Below, in pieces: positions 45,359-54,223 of a stretch of 64,000 nt of DNA. A model generated the notes under the pieces. It saw only the letters and a program-made list of their open reading frames with translations. It had not been told where the DNA came from and did no database searches. Source of the DNA: Litoreibacter meonggei (GTDB lineage: Bacteria > Pseudomonadota > Alphaproteobacteria > Rhodobacterales > Rhodobacteraceae); the NCBI RefSeq assembly GCF_003663885.1, contig NZ_RCCE01000001.1:62001-126000 (forward strand). The letters run 5' to 3'. Every line of letters begins with the position of its first letter. Positions within the stretch are counted from its first letter, which is position 1. Position numbers and translations under genes: made by a program.

Positions 45359-46549
45359 ATGACCCTTCCACTGATCTCTCTTGCAACCGTGCGCCACCAT
45401 CATCTGGCGCGTCACAGGCTGTGCGAGGCCCCGACGGGTGCTGGCAAAGGGCAAGACCTGCATCAAATGCTGCAAGACCTGACATTTGTGCAGCTCGACA
45501 GCATCAACACAGTGTCGCGCGCGCATCACATGATCCTGCACGCCCGGCGCACGAATTACCGCCCCAAGGCGCTGGACAAGTTGCTGGCCGATCGGCTGGC
45601 GTTCGAGCATTGGACCCATGATGCCTCCATCATCGACATGGAGAATTTTGGCCATTGGAAGCTGAAATTCGCCCGCGACGCGGTCATCGTCAAAGCCCGT
45701 TACAAGAACTGGCGGCGCGACGGCTACGAGGAGAAATTCAACACCGTTCTGAAGCATATCTCCGACCACGGACCGTGCTGTTCGTCCGATGTTGGCAAGG
45801 ACGAGAAAAAGGGCTCAGGTGGCTGGTGGGACTGGCATCCGTCAAAGACCGCGCTGGAGTACCTGTGGCGCGCGGGCAAGCTGTCGGTCACCCATCGACA
45901 GGGGTTTCGCAAGTTCTACGACCTGACAGAGCGCGTGATCCCGCAGCAGCATTTGGACGCGCAGTTCGCGGTAGAAGAGACGATAAACCACGCCTGCACG
46001 ACGGCGCTGGACAACTTAGGGTTCGCGACCTCTGGCGAACTCGCTGCATTTTGGGACCTCGTCACACCGGCGGAGGCCAAGCAGTGGTGCGCGGCAGAGC
46101 TGTCAGTGGGCCGCTTGATCGAAGTGGAGCTAGAGACAGCGCAAGGCAAACCGCGCCGCTCTTTCGCGCGGCCCAATGTGCTGGACGTGCCACTGATGGA
46201 GCCAACCAAGCGCATCCGCATATTGTCACCGTTCGATCCTGCGTTAAGGGACCGCAAACGCACCGAACGGCTGTTCGGGTTCCACTACCGCATCGAGGTC
46301 TTCGTGCCTGAGGCCAAGCGTCAATACGGCTACTACGTCTTCCCCGTTCTGGAAGGCGACCGCCTGATCGGGCGCATCGACATGAAGGCAGACCGTGCGC
46401 GCGATAAAATGGCGGTGCGGGCGTTCTGGCCCGAAGTCGGCGTGCGCATGGGCAGCGGTCGCACCAAAGCCCTGACCAGTGCCATCGCGCGCAGCACGGC
46501 GCTTGCGTCTGTCACCAATCTGGAGTTCGCCCCCGACTGGCTTCGGTAA
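45359..46549 (+). CDS. YcaQ-like winged-helix DNA glycosylase
   Basis: A 396-residue protein of the HTH_42 family, which includes E. coli YcaQ, a glycosylase that unhooks interstrand crosslinks. The catalytic Q-x-D motif is visible as Q45-L-D47 in FVQLDSINTVSRAHH. The C-terminal half has the conserved LSPFDPALRDRKRTERLFGF and YYVFPVLEGDRLIGRIDMKADR. The upstream frame to 45002 is shadow; the ATG at 45359 starts at the family N-terminus. It stands alone between divergent and unrelated genes. Confidence 0.88.
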   Translation: MTLPLISLATVRHHHLARHRLCEAPTGAGKGQDLHQMLQDLTFVQLDSINTVSRAHHMILHARRTNYRPKALDKLLADRLAFEHWTHDASIIDMENFGHWKLKFARDAVIVKARYKNWRRDGYEEKFNTVLKHISDHGPCCSSDVGKDEKKGSGGWWDWHPSKTALEYLWRAGKLSVTHRQGFRKFYDLTERVIPQQHLDAQFAVEETINHACTTALDNLGFATSGELAAFWDLVTPAEAKQWCAAELSVGRLIEVELETAQGKPRRSFARPNVLDVPLMEPTKRIRILSPFDPALRDRKRTERLFGFHYRIEVFVPEAKRQYGYYVFPVLEGDRLIGRIDMKADRARDKMAVRAFWPEVGVRMGSGRTKALTSAIARSTALASVTNLEFAPDWLR

Positions 46550-46606
46550 AAGCTTGATCAAACGGCCTTTTCCGGCGATGAACACTGCAACCCAGCGGAG
46601 GTTCCC

Positions 46607-47251
46607 ATGACCAAGACCCAGTTGCGCGAGCAGATTTGCCTGCTTGCCAAATCCATGTTTGATCGCGGCCTGACGGGCGGCTCGACCGGCAATATCTCCG
46701 CGCGCACGGATGATGGCGGGTTGCTGGTCTCACCTACGGGAACGTCGTTCGGGCGCTTGGACCCTGCCCGTCTGTCACGGTTTGACGCCGCTGGTCAATT
46801 GATCGACGGCGACCAACCGACCAAGGAAATGCCGCTGCACTCTGCCTTCTATGACACGCGCGCGACCGCTGGCGCTGTTGTTCACTTGCACTCTTGTCAC
46901 TCCGTTGCGTGGTCGATGATGCCCGATGTCGATGAGGACAATTTCCTGCCGCCCCTGACCCCCTATGCCATCATGAAACTTGGCAAAGTGAAGCTGCTGC
47001 CGTTCTTCATGCCCGGTGATCCGGCGATGGGGGACGCCGTGCGCGGGCTTGCAGGAAAACGCTCGGCGGTGATGCTGGCCAATCACGGACCGGTCGTGGC
47101 CGGCAAGGACATCGAGGCGGCTTGCAACGCGATTGAAGAGCTTGAAGACACCGCCCGTCTGGCCATGCTGATGCGCGGATACGATGCGAAGGCACTGAGC
47201 CCGGAGCAGGTGCAAAACCTTGTAACCAAATTCGAAGTGGAGTGGGACTGA
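46607..47251 (+). CDS. otnC: 3-oxo-tetronate 4-phosphate decarboxylase
   Basis: A 214-residue class II aldolase/adducin-family enzyme. GGSTGNISAR at residues 24-33 binds phosphate, H-x-H in VVHLHSCHS binds the metal, and a further HG in LANHGPVV completes the site. OtnC decarboxylates 3-oxo-tetronate 4-phosphate to dihydroxyacetone phosphate in the catabolism of four-carbon acid sugars such as threonate and erythronate. GGAGG precedes the ATG, and the gene overlaps otnI by one base. The pair is normally accompanied by the kinase OtnK, which is not in the window. Confidence 0.85.
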   Translation: MTKTQLREQICLLAKSMFDRGLTGGSTGNISARTDDGGLLVSPTGTSFGRLDPARLSRFDAAGQLIDGDQPTKEMPLHSAFYDTRATAGAVVHLHSCHSVAWSMMPDVDEDNFLPPLTPYAIMKLGKVKLLPFFMPGDPAMGDAVRGLAGKRSAVMLANHGPVVAGKDIEAACNAIEELEDTARLAMLMRGYDAKALSPEQVQNLVTKFEVEWD

Positions 47252-48018
47252 TGGTAGAATTCTCGGCCAACCTAGGCTTTCTGTGGAACGACCTGCCCTT
47301 GCCCGAGGCCATTCGTAAAGCCAAAGACGCGGGCTTTGTTGCGGTGGAATTGCACTGGCCCTACGCCACGCCCTCTGCGGACGTCAAAGCGGCGTTGGAC
47401 GAAACCGGCCTGCCCTGCCTTGGCCTCAACACACAGCGCGGCGACGTCGCGAAGGGTGACAATGGATGCGCGGCAATTCCGGGCCGCGAGGAGGAAGCGC
47501 GCGGTTATATCGACGAAGCGTTGGTCTATGCACGTGACATTAATGCGATGAGCGTCCATGTGATGGCGGGGTTCACCGACCAAAGCGCTGCCGCCAAGGA
47601 GACTTTTGTGCAAAACCTGCGCTATGCCTGTACGCAAGCCGCCCTGACGCAACGCACGATCCTGATCGAGCCGCTGAACAGCCGTGACGCGAAGGGATAC
47701 CACATCGGCACCGTCCCTGAAGCCCAAGAAGCGCTGGCCGCGGTGGACATGCCAAACCTTAAGATCATGTTCGACTGCTACCATTTGCAGATCATGCAGG
47801 GCGATCTGGCAAAGCTGTTCGAGGGGTGCCAAGACCAAATCGGCCACGTGCAATTCGCGGCCGTACCGGATCGGGGCGAGCCCGACGCCGGAGAGGTGAA
47901 TTACACTTGGTTGCTGCCCGAGTTGGTACGTTTGGGTTGGACCACGCCATTTGGCGCGGAATACAAGCCTAGAACATCTATGGCGGATGGCATTAGCTGG
48001 ATGAAGCCATATAGTTAA
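47251..48018 (+). CDS. otnI: 2-oxo-tetronate isomerase
   Basis: A 255-residue TIM-barrel protein of the hydroxypyruvate isomerase family. Visible features are FSANLGFLWNDLPLPEAI at the start, ELHWPY, the catalytic glutamate in ILIEPLNSRD, the metal site FDCYHLQIMQGDL, and EYKPR near the end. OtnI interconverts 2-oxo- and 3-oxo-tetronate ahead of OtnK and OtnC. The start overlaps the otnC stop (TGATG), and an earlier GTG at 47242 is disfavoured. It converges on the MmgE/PrpD gene with a four-base overlap. Confidence 0.85.
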   Translation: MVEFSANLGFLWNDLPLPEAIRKAKDAGFVAVELHWPYATPSADVKAALDETGLPCLGLNTQRGDVAKGDNGCAAIPGREEEARGYIDEALVYARDINAMSVHVMAGFTDQSAAAKETFVQNLRYACTQAALTQRTILIEPLNSRDAKGYHIGTVPEAQEALAAVDMPNLKIMFDCYHLQIMQGDLAKLFEGCQDQIGHVQFAAVPDRGEPDAGEVNYTWLLPELVRLGWTTPFGAEYKPRTSMADGISWMKPYS

Positions 48019-49397
48019 GCATCGACCTTCATGTGACATACGAGATCGACAAGGGCTTTAAAATCGGCCCCAAAGCTGTCCAGTTCCATGACCATTTTCT
48101 CTAATTCAGCCACCTGATCCGCGCCCAGCACACTGCCTGCAAAGCGTCTGAATTTCGTAACAATCTCGGCCTCGGTTGGCTGCGGGTCAGGGCCTCCTGA
48201 CGCCTCTACAACACCGCTATCAAAGCAGCGTCCATCGCGCAGGATGACCCGTACAGACGCTTGCCGCCTCGCGGGGTAGTCCGCCTCCAACGCCGCATCG
48301 ACATAGGGCGTCACAAGATTTGTGAGCCGGATCAATTCAGGATCGCCGAACGTTTCTGGCATTACCTCGTCGACGCCTACCCCGCCACGCGCGAAGGCGC
48401 AGGCCACGGGCCATGCCAACGAGTATTGCGCCTTGGGCGATGTGTCGGGGACGCTCGCGCTTAGATCAGCGCTATACTTGAAGGTGTGAACCTCAATAGA
48501 AACAATATCTTGCGGGTCGATGTTGTGGGCCACCCGCAGCCCCAACGCCGCATCAATCGGCGCATGGGCCCAGCGGCAGATCGGATAGGGCTTCACGTAT
48601 TGCTGGCAGGTCAGCCAGTTCTGTCCCAGATCACTCCAATGCTCTGCCGCATCATCAAACTCAAAGGTTGCGGCGGGCGCACCTGTAAAGCCGTCCTCCG
48701 CCACGAGCAGCGCGTACAAGCCCACGGGCGCGCCGAAGCCCGTCCCGTCATGGAGCATCGTCGGGTTGGCAATCTCGCGCATCATCTGGCTGCGCGGCGC
48801 GTGGTATTCTGCGATGCCAAGCGCGTGCCGGAACACGCCGTTCGACACCCCGCGCAAACGCGCGCCCATGGCGACGCACCCAAGTGCGTTCCAAGCGCCG
48901 GATGTGTGATAGTCGGGCACCGTCGCATGTAGCGCTGCCGCGGCGCGGTAGGAGATTTCGTAGCCCGCAATCATCAACACCAATGCCTCACGGCCTGGCA
49001 GCTCCTCCGCATCCTCGGCCAAGGCCATCAAAGCGGGTAACAATGCCGCCCCTGCGTGACCTTTGGAGGGCTGCCAGCCGTCGTGGGCGTCAAGATTGTC
49101 GAGCTGTGTCGCCATGGCGAACGCAGCACCGGGCAACGACGCCGCGCGCGCGTCAAAGGCCAGCCGCGCATGGGGTGCATCTGCTCCCGCGGCCCAGTGC
49201 CGGACGGCATGGTCGCGGGCGATACGGCCCGCGTCCAACTTATGGGCGGCAGCGAGAACACCAAGCAGGTCCAATACCAGCAGCTTGGCGGTTGTCATAA
49301 CCTGCGGCGGAATGTCGTCACCATTCAGCCCGCGCAGCCATTCATTGACCGTGCTAAAGCTTGGCTTGGGGCCGTTGAGGGTTTCCATCTCGGTCAT
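48015..49397 (-). CDS. MmgE/PrpD family protein
   Basis: A 460-residue member of the 2-methylcitrate dehydratase/cis-aconitate decarboxylase superfamily. The family pattern shows in ATQLDNLDAHDGWQPSKGHA near residues 90-110, YEISYRAAAALHATVPDYH, and QQYVKPYPICRWAHAPIDAA. Many members are not PrpD, and no prp genes are nearby. It lies 11 bases after the ABC ATPase gene on the same strand and is probably the last gene of the transporter operon, suggesting it dehydrates or isomerises the imported compound. Confidence 0.85.
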   Translation of the reverse strand: MTEMETLNGPKPSFSTVNEWLRGLNGDDIPPQVMTTAKLLVLDLLGVLAAAHKLDAGRIARDHAVRHWAAGADAPHARLAFDARAASLPGAAFAMATQLDNLDAHDGWQPSKGHAGAALLPALMALAEDAEELPGREALVLMIAGYEISYRAAAALHATVPDYHTSGAWNALGCVAMGARLRGVSNGVFRHALGIAEYHAPRSQMMREIANPTMLHDGTGFGAPVGLYALLVAEDGFTGAPAATFEFDDAAEHWSDLGQNWLTCQQYVKPYPICRWAHAPIDAALGLRVAHNIDPQDIVSIEVHTFKYSADLSASVPDTSPKAQYSLAWPVACAFARGGVGVDEVMPETFGDPELIRLTNLVTPYVDAALEADYPARRQASVRVILRDGRCFDSGVVEASGGPDPQPTEAEIVTKFRRFAGSVLGADQVAELEKMVMELDSFGADFKALVDLVCHMKVDA

Positions 49398-49408
49398 GGC
49401 GTCTTGCC

Positions 49409-50188
49409 TTAAATGTCAGCCAGCTCCTGCTCCAGATCGCGCATTTCCGCGCCACCTGCCATCAGGCGTCTGATTTCATTATGCTCAAGCTCGTCCTTCT
49501 TGCCCGCACCGATGACCTGACCTAGGGCAAGGAAGGTGTATCTATCTGCAACCAGTTGCGAATGAATTTCGTTATGGGTGATGAAGATAACAGCGATATC
49601 ACCACGCTTGCGCACCTTCTTGATCGTCTTCAGAACGCCCATTTGTTGCTTTTGCCCAAGTGCCGAAGTCGGCTCGTCCAGAATAAGTACCTTGGCCCCG
49701 AAATGGATCGCGCGGGCGATGGCGAGCGTTTGGCGTTGGCCACCTGACATGGTGCCGACGGCTTGCGTCGGGTCCGAGATATCAATGCCGATCTTGAGCA
49801 TCTCGTCATGCGCGATCTCGTTCATCTCCCCCATCTTCATGATGCCCAAACCGCGCGGACCCTTATAAAGCTCGCGGCCCATAAAGAAATTGCGGGTGAC
49901 GGACATCAGCGGGTTGATAGCGAGGTCTTGATACACTGTACCAATGCCTGCCACGGTTGCATCACGCGGGGAATTGAACACCGTGGGCTTACCCTCCACG
50001 TAAATCGTCCCCTCGCTGGGTGCGTGGACGCCGGACATGACCTTGATCAAGGTCGATTTCCCTGCGCCGTTATCCCCCAAAAGCGCATGCACCTCGCCGG
50101 AATGGACATCCAAGTTAACGCCGTTCAACGCAGTGAAAGGACCGAAGCGCTTGACGATATTCTCAAGTCTTACATATGGCTCAGCCAT
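49409..50188 (-). CDS. Sugar ABC transporter ATP-binding protein (FrcA-like)
   Basis: A 259-residue ATPase of the carbohydrate CUT2 type but with a single nucleotide domain, as in FrcA, rather than the tandem domains of RbsA. Walker A is GDNGAGKST at residues 38-46, the signature is MSGGQRQTLA, and Walker B is VLILDEPTSAL. It begins three bases after the permease stop and precedes the MmgE/PrpD gene. It powers the permease and binding protein encoded just upstream. The sugar is not identified; fructose is only one possibility. Confidence 0.9.
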   Translation of the reverse strand: MAEPYVRLENIVKRFGPFTALNGVNLDVHSGEVHALLGDNGAGKSTLIKVMSGVHAPSEGTIYVEGKPTVFNSPRDATVAGIGTVYQDLAINPLMSVTRNFFMGRELYKGPRGLGIMKMGEMNEIAHDEMLKIGIDISDPTQAVGTMSGGQRQTLAIARAIHFGAKVLILDEPTSALGQKQQMGVLKTIKKVRKRGDIAVIFITHNEIHSQLVADRYTFLALGQVIGAGKKDELEHNEIRRLMAGGAEMRDLEQELADI

Positions 50189-50191
50189 GGC

Positions 50192-51304
50192 TCAAATCCC
50201 CCCCGTGATACGTTTGCGAATACGCTCGTTGGCGAAGACCGCAGCCAGCAACACAGCACCCACAAAAACGCGGTAGAATGACCCGTCGATCCACGGGATG
50301 TAGAATACGGCGTTGGCAACCAGCCCGAACGTCACAGCCCCGAAGGCCACCCCGATGACCGAGCCGAAACCACCCGTCATCAAGATACCACCCACAACTG
50401 CGATGGCGATGGCTTCCAGCTCTTTCAGGTTGCCTTTAGCCGCATCGGCCGTGTTGGTGTCAAACACTTGGCAGGCCGCAAAAATGGTCGCGCAAAGGGC
50501 GGTCGTCATGAACAGGCCGACTTTCACACGATTGACCGGAACGCCATTGGCACGCGCGCTTTCTTTGTTGTCGCCCGTGGCATAAATCCAGTTACCGATC
50601 TGGGTGCGGCTAAGAATGATATACGCGATCAGCACGACGAGCATCCACCACACGACACGAGCATCAAGCCCCGTGACCCATTGCTCGCCCCGCCGGTTCA
50701 GGTTGAAGCCCAAGGCAAAGGCCAGATCATAGAACCACCCGAAGCTTTCACCACCGAACAGGCGCGCGAAGAAGCTGGTTTCCTTGAAGTCTTGCAAGCC
50801 GGAGATTTGCGTCGATTGGTTGATCAGGCGGAATGTGACCTCGGTCACGCCGCGCAAGCCAAACAAGAACCCCAGCGAAACGATGAAGCTCGATAAACCG
50901 GAGCGCACAACAATTGTGCCGATCAGCCAGCCCAAGGATAGCGTCATTGCGAGTGTTATGAAAAACGCCGAAAACGGCGTGGCTTCGCCAAGGCCGAACG
51001 GGAGGCCCCATTTCAGCATCATCGCCATGGACATGCCGGCGAACCCGATCATCGATCCGATAGACAGATCGAACTCTCCCGCGATCATCAAAAGTGCCGC
51101 CCCAGTGGCGATAATCCCGAATTGGGAGATGATAGAGAGGTTGTTTTTGATCCCAAGCGCATTCATCGCGTTGCCGTTGGACGCGAACGCGATCAGCACC
51201 AGCACCACCACCATCACTGCGAAAGACCCCGCCTCCGGGCGTCGGATCAGCCGCTGAAAAGTGCTTTCTTGCTGAAGACGGTCAGATTCATTCCGGTCGG
51301 ACAT
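50192..51304 (-). CDS. Sugar ABC transporter permease (FrcC/RbsC-like)
   Basis: A 370-residue membrane protein of the CUT2 permease family with about ten hydrophobic segments. The family motifs GEFDLSIGSMIGFAGM and RANGVPVNRVKVGLF (EAA-like) are visible, plus an extra loop of 60 residues near the middle. The frame reaches 51352, but the ATG at 51304 with AAGGGG upstream is preferred. A strong stem-loop separates it from the binding-protein gene. Confidence 0.9.
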   Translation of the reverse strand: MSDRNESDRLQQESTFQRLIRRPEAGSFAVMVVVLVLIAFASNGNAMNALGIKNNLSIISQFGIIATGAALLMIAGEFDLSIGSMIGFAGMSMAMMLKWGLPFGLGEATPFSAFFITLAMTLSLGWLIGTIVVRSGLSSFIVSLGFLFGLRGVTEVTFRLINQSTQISGLQDFKETSFFARLFGGESFGWFYDLAFALGFNLNRRGEQWVTGLDARVVWWMLVVLIAYIILSRTQIGNWIYATGDNKESARANGVPVNRVKVGLFMTTALCATIFAACQVFDTNTADAAKGNLKELEAIAIAVVGGILMTGGFGSVIGVAFGAVTFGLVANAVFYIPWIDGSFYRVFVGAVLLAAVFANERIRKRITGGI

Positions 51305-51337
51305 CGGCGACCCCTTGATGTGGCAAAATTTATTTGG

Positions 51338-51363
51338 ACGCAGCCGGAGCATTCCGGCTGCGT
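51338..51363 (-). terminator. Intercistronic stem-loop after the sugar-binding protein gene
   Basis: A perfect 11-base-pair stem (ACGCAGCCGGA and its complement) with a four-base loop, 25 bases after the binding-protein stop. On the minus strand it is followed by an A/T-rich stretch containing TTTT, so it may partly terminate transcription or protect the upstream mRNA. The permease start lies 34 bases further on. Confidence 0.7.
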
Positions 51364-51388
51364 GATTGGTTTCTAAGTGACGATCCGA

Positions 51389-52300
51389 TTAACGATTAAC
51401 GCCAGCCTGTGATTCCACAGCGGCGGCATTCGACGCATCAACAAAGCCCGGGCCCGATGGGACGTTAGCCCCCGGGAGCATGCCAGCGTTTGTATTGTAA
51501 AGATGCAAAACGATAACCGGAATATACCCTTGCAGGCGCTGCTGTTGGTCAATCGTATACTGGACTTTGCCGTCTTTGATCAGGTTGATCACGCCGGGGG
51601 TCATGTCAAAGCAAGACAAATGCACGTCTGCGCCGACTTCCTCGATCGCTTCGGCGGCGGCTTCACAAACATGCGGGCCGACAGCAAGAACGCCGTCAAT
51701 CGACGGATCAGCTTGGATAGCGGCAGCTGTACGGGTCTTGATCTGCGCCACGTCATTGGACACGTCAATCTGGTTCAGGTCGGCGCCAAGCGCGTCGAAA
51801 TAGCCGGAGCACCGGTCAACCAGCGCGGTATTGAACGCTTCTTGGTTCAGGCACAGCCCCTTGGTGACACCTTCGGCTTTCGCCCGCTCACCTGCAGATG
51901 TACCCGCGAGGCGCTCTGGCTGGCCAACATGCATCAACGCGCCAACGGTCTTGGAACTTTCCAGCCCGGAATTGATCGTAACAATCGGAATGCCCGAGTC
52001 AGCCGCGGACTTAATGGCTCCGCCCAACGCATCGGCATCCGGCAAGGAAACGATAATACCGTCCGGCTGTGTCGCGGTGGCAGCTTCGATGAGCTTGGCC
52101 ATGTCCGACATGTCACCAGAGGCGGCAAAGTTATATTCAAACTCGGCACCGATCGCAGCAGCGGCATCGCGTCCGCCTTTTTCGACCACCGGCCAAAACG
52201 GATCGGTCCCTTGCGTGTGGGTAATCATCACGTAACGCTCTGCAAGAGCGCTACCAGTCATCGCAGCAACGGCCATACTGGCCAAAAGCAGTTTCTTCAT
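51389..52300 (-). CDS. Sugar ABC transporter substrate-binding protein
   Basis: A 303-residue periplasmic binding protein of the RbsB/FrcB class. A Sec signal peptide is clear at residues 1-20 (KK start, hydrophobic core, GSALA cleavage). The mature protein begins ERYVMITHTQGTDPFWPVV, typical of the class, and has the hinge segments PIVTINSG and GVLAVGP. AGGAGG-like sequence precedes the ATG at 52300. It heads the operon, with a LacI-type operator 83-98 bases upstream. Two cysteines (CLNQEAF and DRCSGYF) may form a disulfide. Ligand unknown. Confidence 0.9.
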   Translation of the reverse strand: MKKLLLASMAVAAMTGSALAERYVMITHTQGTDPFWPVVEKGGRDAAAAIGAEFEYNFAASGDMSDMAKLIEAATATQPDGIIVSLPDADALGGAIKSAADSGIPIVTINSGLESSKTVGALMHVGQPERLAGTSAGERAKAEGVTKGLCLNQEAFNTALVDRCSGYFDALGADLNQIDVSNDVAQIKTRTAAAIQADPSIDGVLAVGPHVCEAAAEAIEEVGADVHLSCFDMTPGVINLIKDGKVQYTIDQQQRLQGYIPVIVLHLYNTNAGMLPGANVPSGPGFVDASNAAAVESQAGVNR

Positions 52301-52382
52301 TTTATTCCTCCCAATGGAATTGCATCAGATTATTAAGTTTAGGTGTTTTGAAGGGGTTAATTTCCGCCCTTTCGTCTGATTG

Positions 52383-52398
52383 CGCTAACACGTTAGCG
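52383..52398. promoter_or_regulatory. LacI-type operator upstream of the sugar ABC operon
   Basis: CGCTAAC and GTTAGCG form an inverted repeat with a two-base spacer, within the 169-base gap between the shikimate dehydrogenase paralogue and the binding-protein gene. The half-site is the same as in the palindrome in front of edd but with different centre spacing. No regulator gene is adjacent. Confidence 0.6.
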
Positions 52399-52469
52399 GC
52401 TTTGCGACGTTCTGCAAGAAAGGATTTTCATACGAACTCAAAGACACCTGCACCGGTCTTATTTTGCGT

Positions 52470-53297
52470 TTATTGAGAGTTCAACGCTTGCCGAAGCGCG
52501 TGTTCATCCGGGTCGGTTCCTGAGAAAAGACGCCACGCGTGGACGCCTTGGTAAAAGAACAACTCCCACCCTGAAATGATCGACACCCCCTGGTCTGACG
52601 CGTCGGTCAGGAATTGTGTGTTGATCGGCGTATATACGGCATCGAACGCCCATTCAGCACCTGACATTGCAGCTGGCGCCAAAGGTGTGCCACCATAACC
52701 AACCATTCCAACAGGTGAGCAATTCACAACACCGGCGGCACCTTGTGCTGCATTTTCCGCATTGTCCCAAACGCTGATCTTGGTGCTTGGCGCGATCTGA
52801 CGGAGCACGTCCCCTAACGCGTCCGCCTTGACCATATCGCAATCAACAAGGCGCAGATCACGGACGCCAAGTGCAGCCAGTCCAAAGGCCACCGCACGCC
52901 CCACGCCACCCGTGCCAACCATCATGACCGCGCCGGTCGGCTGCTTGCCCCGTGCTGCCCGATAGGCATCCATGAATCCCGAGTAATCGGTGTTATAACC
53001 GCGTGGGACCGTATCGCCGAAAACGACAGTGTTGACGGCCCCCATCGCCTGCAGGAATGGATCATCAAGCGCGACAAGCTGAACCACCCGCTCTTTATAC
53101 GGATAGGTGATGTTGATCCCGCGATACCCGCTGGCTTTGCATCTCTCGAAAACCTGCTCGAAATCGAGATTGATTTCCTTTGGAACCAAACGGTCATAGC
53201 GCACCTCTAGACCGCGTTGCTGACCTGCAAGTCTATGCAACAGCGGCGCGCTGGAGTTGGCAATATTATCGCCGATCAGGCCAAGCTTTAGAGGCAT
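52470..53297 (-). CDS. Shikimate dehydrogenase family protein
   Basis: A 275-residue protein with the AroE/YdiB fold. The catalytic pair K68 in NITYPYKE and D104 in GYNTDYSGF is present, and the cofactor motif is GTGGVGRAVA. The substrate carboxylate site, S-x-S-P in AroE, reads NSSAPLLH here, a deviation that points to a paralogue with altered substrate. It lies directly upstream of, and in the same direction as, a sugar ABC operon, so a catabolic role on quinate-like or polyol substrates is likelier than aromatic amino-acid synthesis. No other shikimate pathway gene is in the window. Confidence 0.85.
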   Translation of the reverse strand: MPLKLGLIGDNIANSSAPLLHRLAGQQRGLEVRYDRLVPKEINLDFEQVFERCKASGYRGINITYPYKERVVQLVALDDPFLQAMGAVNTVVFGDTVPRGYNTDYSGFMDAYRAARGKQPTGAVMMVGTGGVGRAVAFGLAALGVRDLRLVDCDMVKADALGDVLRQIAPSTKISVWDNAENAAQGAAGVVNCSPVGMVGYGGTPLAPAAMSGAEWAFDAVYTPINTQFLTDASDQGVSIISGWELFFYQGVHAWRLFSGTDPDEHALRQALNSQ

Positions 53298-53371
53298 TCT
53301 ATCTCATTTCTCTTTGCCAACGGCCCCCCCCCTTAAGCAGCAGCCAGTGACCTCAGATGCGACCCACCAAA

Positions 53372-54178
53372 TCACAATACTGAACGCGCGATCGTCCGCT
53401 CGACAAGATCGTTCACCAAAACCGGCGTTTCGATTGAAGACGAATGGCCTGCCCCCGTGAACACGGCCAGTTCCGACCCGTTGATCCCCGCATGGAGGCG
53501 TTCGGACTTGCTGAGATCTGTGGCAACGTCCTCTGCCCCTACGCCGATGCCAACCGGCAAATTGATCTGGCCCAGAAGATCACTACAGCCGTCACGATAA
53601 ATTACACCTGATACCGCACGGGTTATCCCAACGCGGTCATTGCCGGCAATTGCGCTTGCCCACCGTTTCTTGTCGTTTTTGCGATCTGCATCTCGAAGGA
53701 AGGTTTGGCCAAACATAATCGGCATGACGCTGCTGATAACCAACCGAAGCCCGAACCATCGGGCTACAAAGTTGAGCAATCGGTATTTCGGCCCATTCTC
53801 TTTCGGTTCGGGATCTGCAGAGGTGTCTAGAAGCGTAAGTGTTTTCAGCAAATCAGGCTGGCGCGACGCCAAGCGTATGCCGACAAACCCGCCCATGCTC
53901 AGCCCCACGAAATGGCACGGCGCGATGCCCAAATGGGCAATCAGCGCGGCGGCGTCGTCGGCCAGTGTATCAATGTCGTAGCCGTCATCAGTGATGCCAC
54001 TTTGGCCCTGCCCACGGTGATCGAATGTGATGCAACGGAAACTACCGCGAAAATGGGCAATCTGTTCTTCGAACATCGCGCCGCTGAACAAGAGGCCGTG
54101 TGAAAACACGATCACGTCCCCGTCGCCACCAGTATCGGTGAAATGAATATGCGCTCCGTTGAGGTCAATATGTGGCAC
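53372..54178 (-). CDS. Alpha/beta-fold hydrolase
   Basis: A 268-residue alpha/beta hydrolase. The nucleophile elbow is visible as HFVGLSMGGFVGIR near residues 89-102, the oxyanion region is FSHGLLFSG, and the acid and histidine are likely D in VGIGVGAEDV and H in FTGAGHSSSIE. It resembles 3-oxoadipate enol-lactonase-like and related esterases, with N-terminal MPHIDLNGAHIHFTDTG. Substrate unknown. It lies upstream of the shikimate dehydrogenase paralogue on the same strand, 74 bases apart, and downstream of the tungstate transporter genes. Confidence 0.87.
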   Translation of the reverse strand: MPHIDLNGAHIHFTDTGGDGDVIVFSHGLLFSGAMFEEQIAHFRGSFRCITFDHRGQGQSGITDDGYDIDTLADDAAALIAHLGIAPCHFVGLSMGGFVGIRLASRQPDLLKTLTLLDTSADPEPKENGPKYRLLNFVARWFGLRLVISSVMPIMFGQTFLRDADRKNDKKRWASAIAGNDRVGITRAVSGVIYRDGCSDLLGQINLPVGIGVGAEDVATDLSKSERLHAGINGSELAVFTGAGHSSSIETPVLVNDLVERTIARSVL

Positions 54179-54223
54179 TTTTGGCCCTCGCTATGTCATA
54201 CGCTTTGGTGCTTTTTGGGCCCG

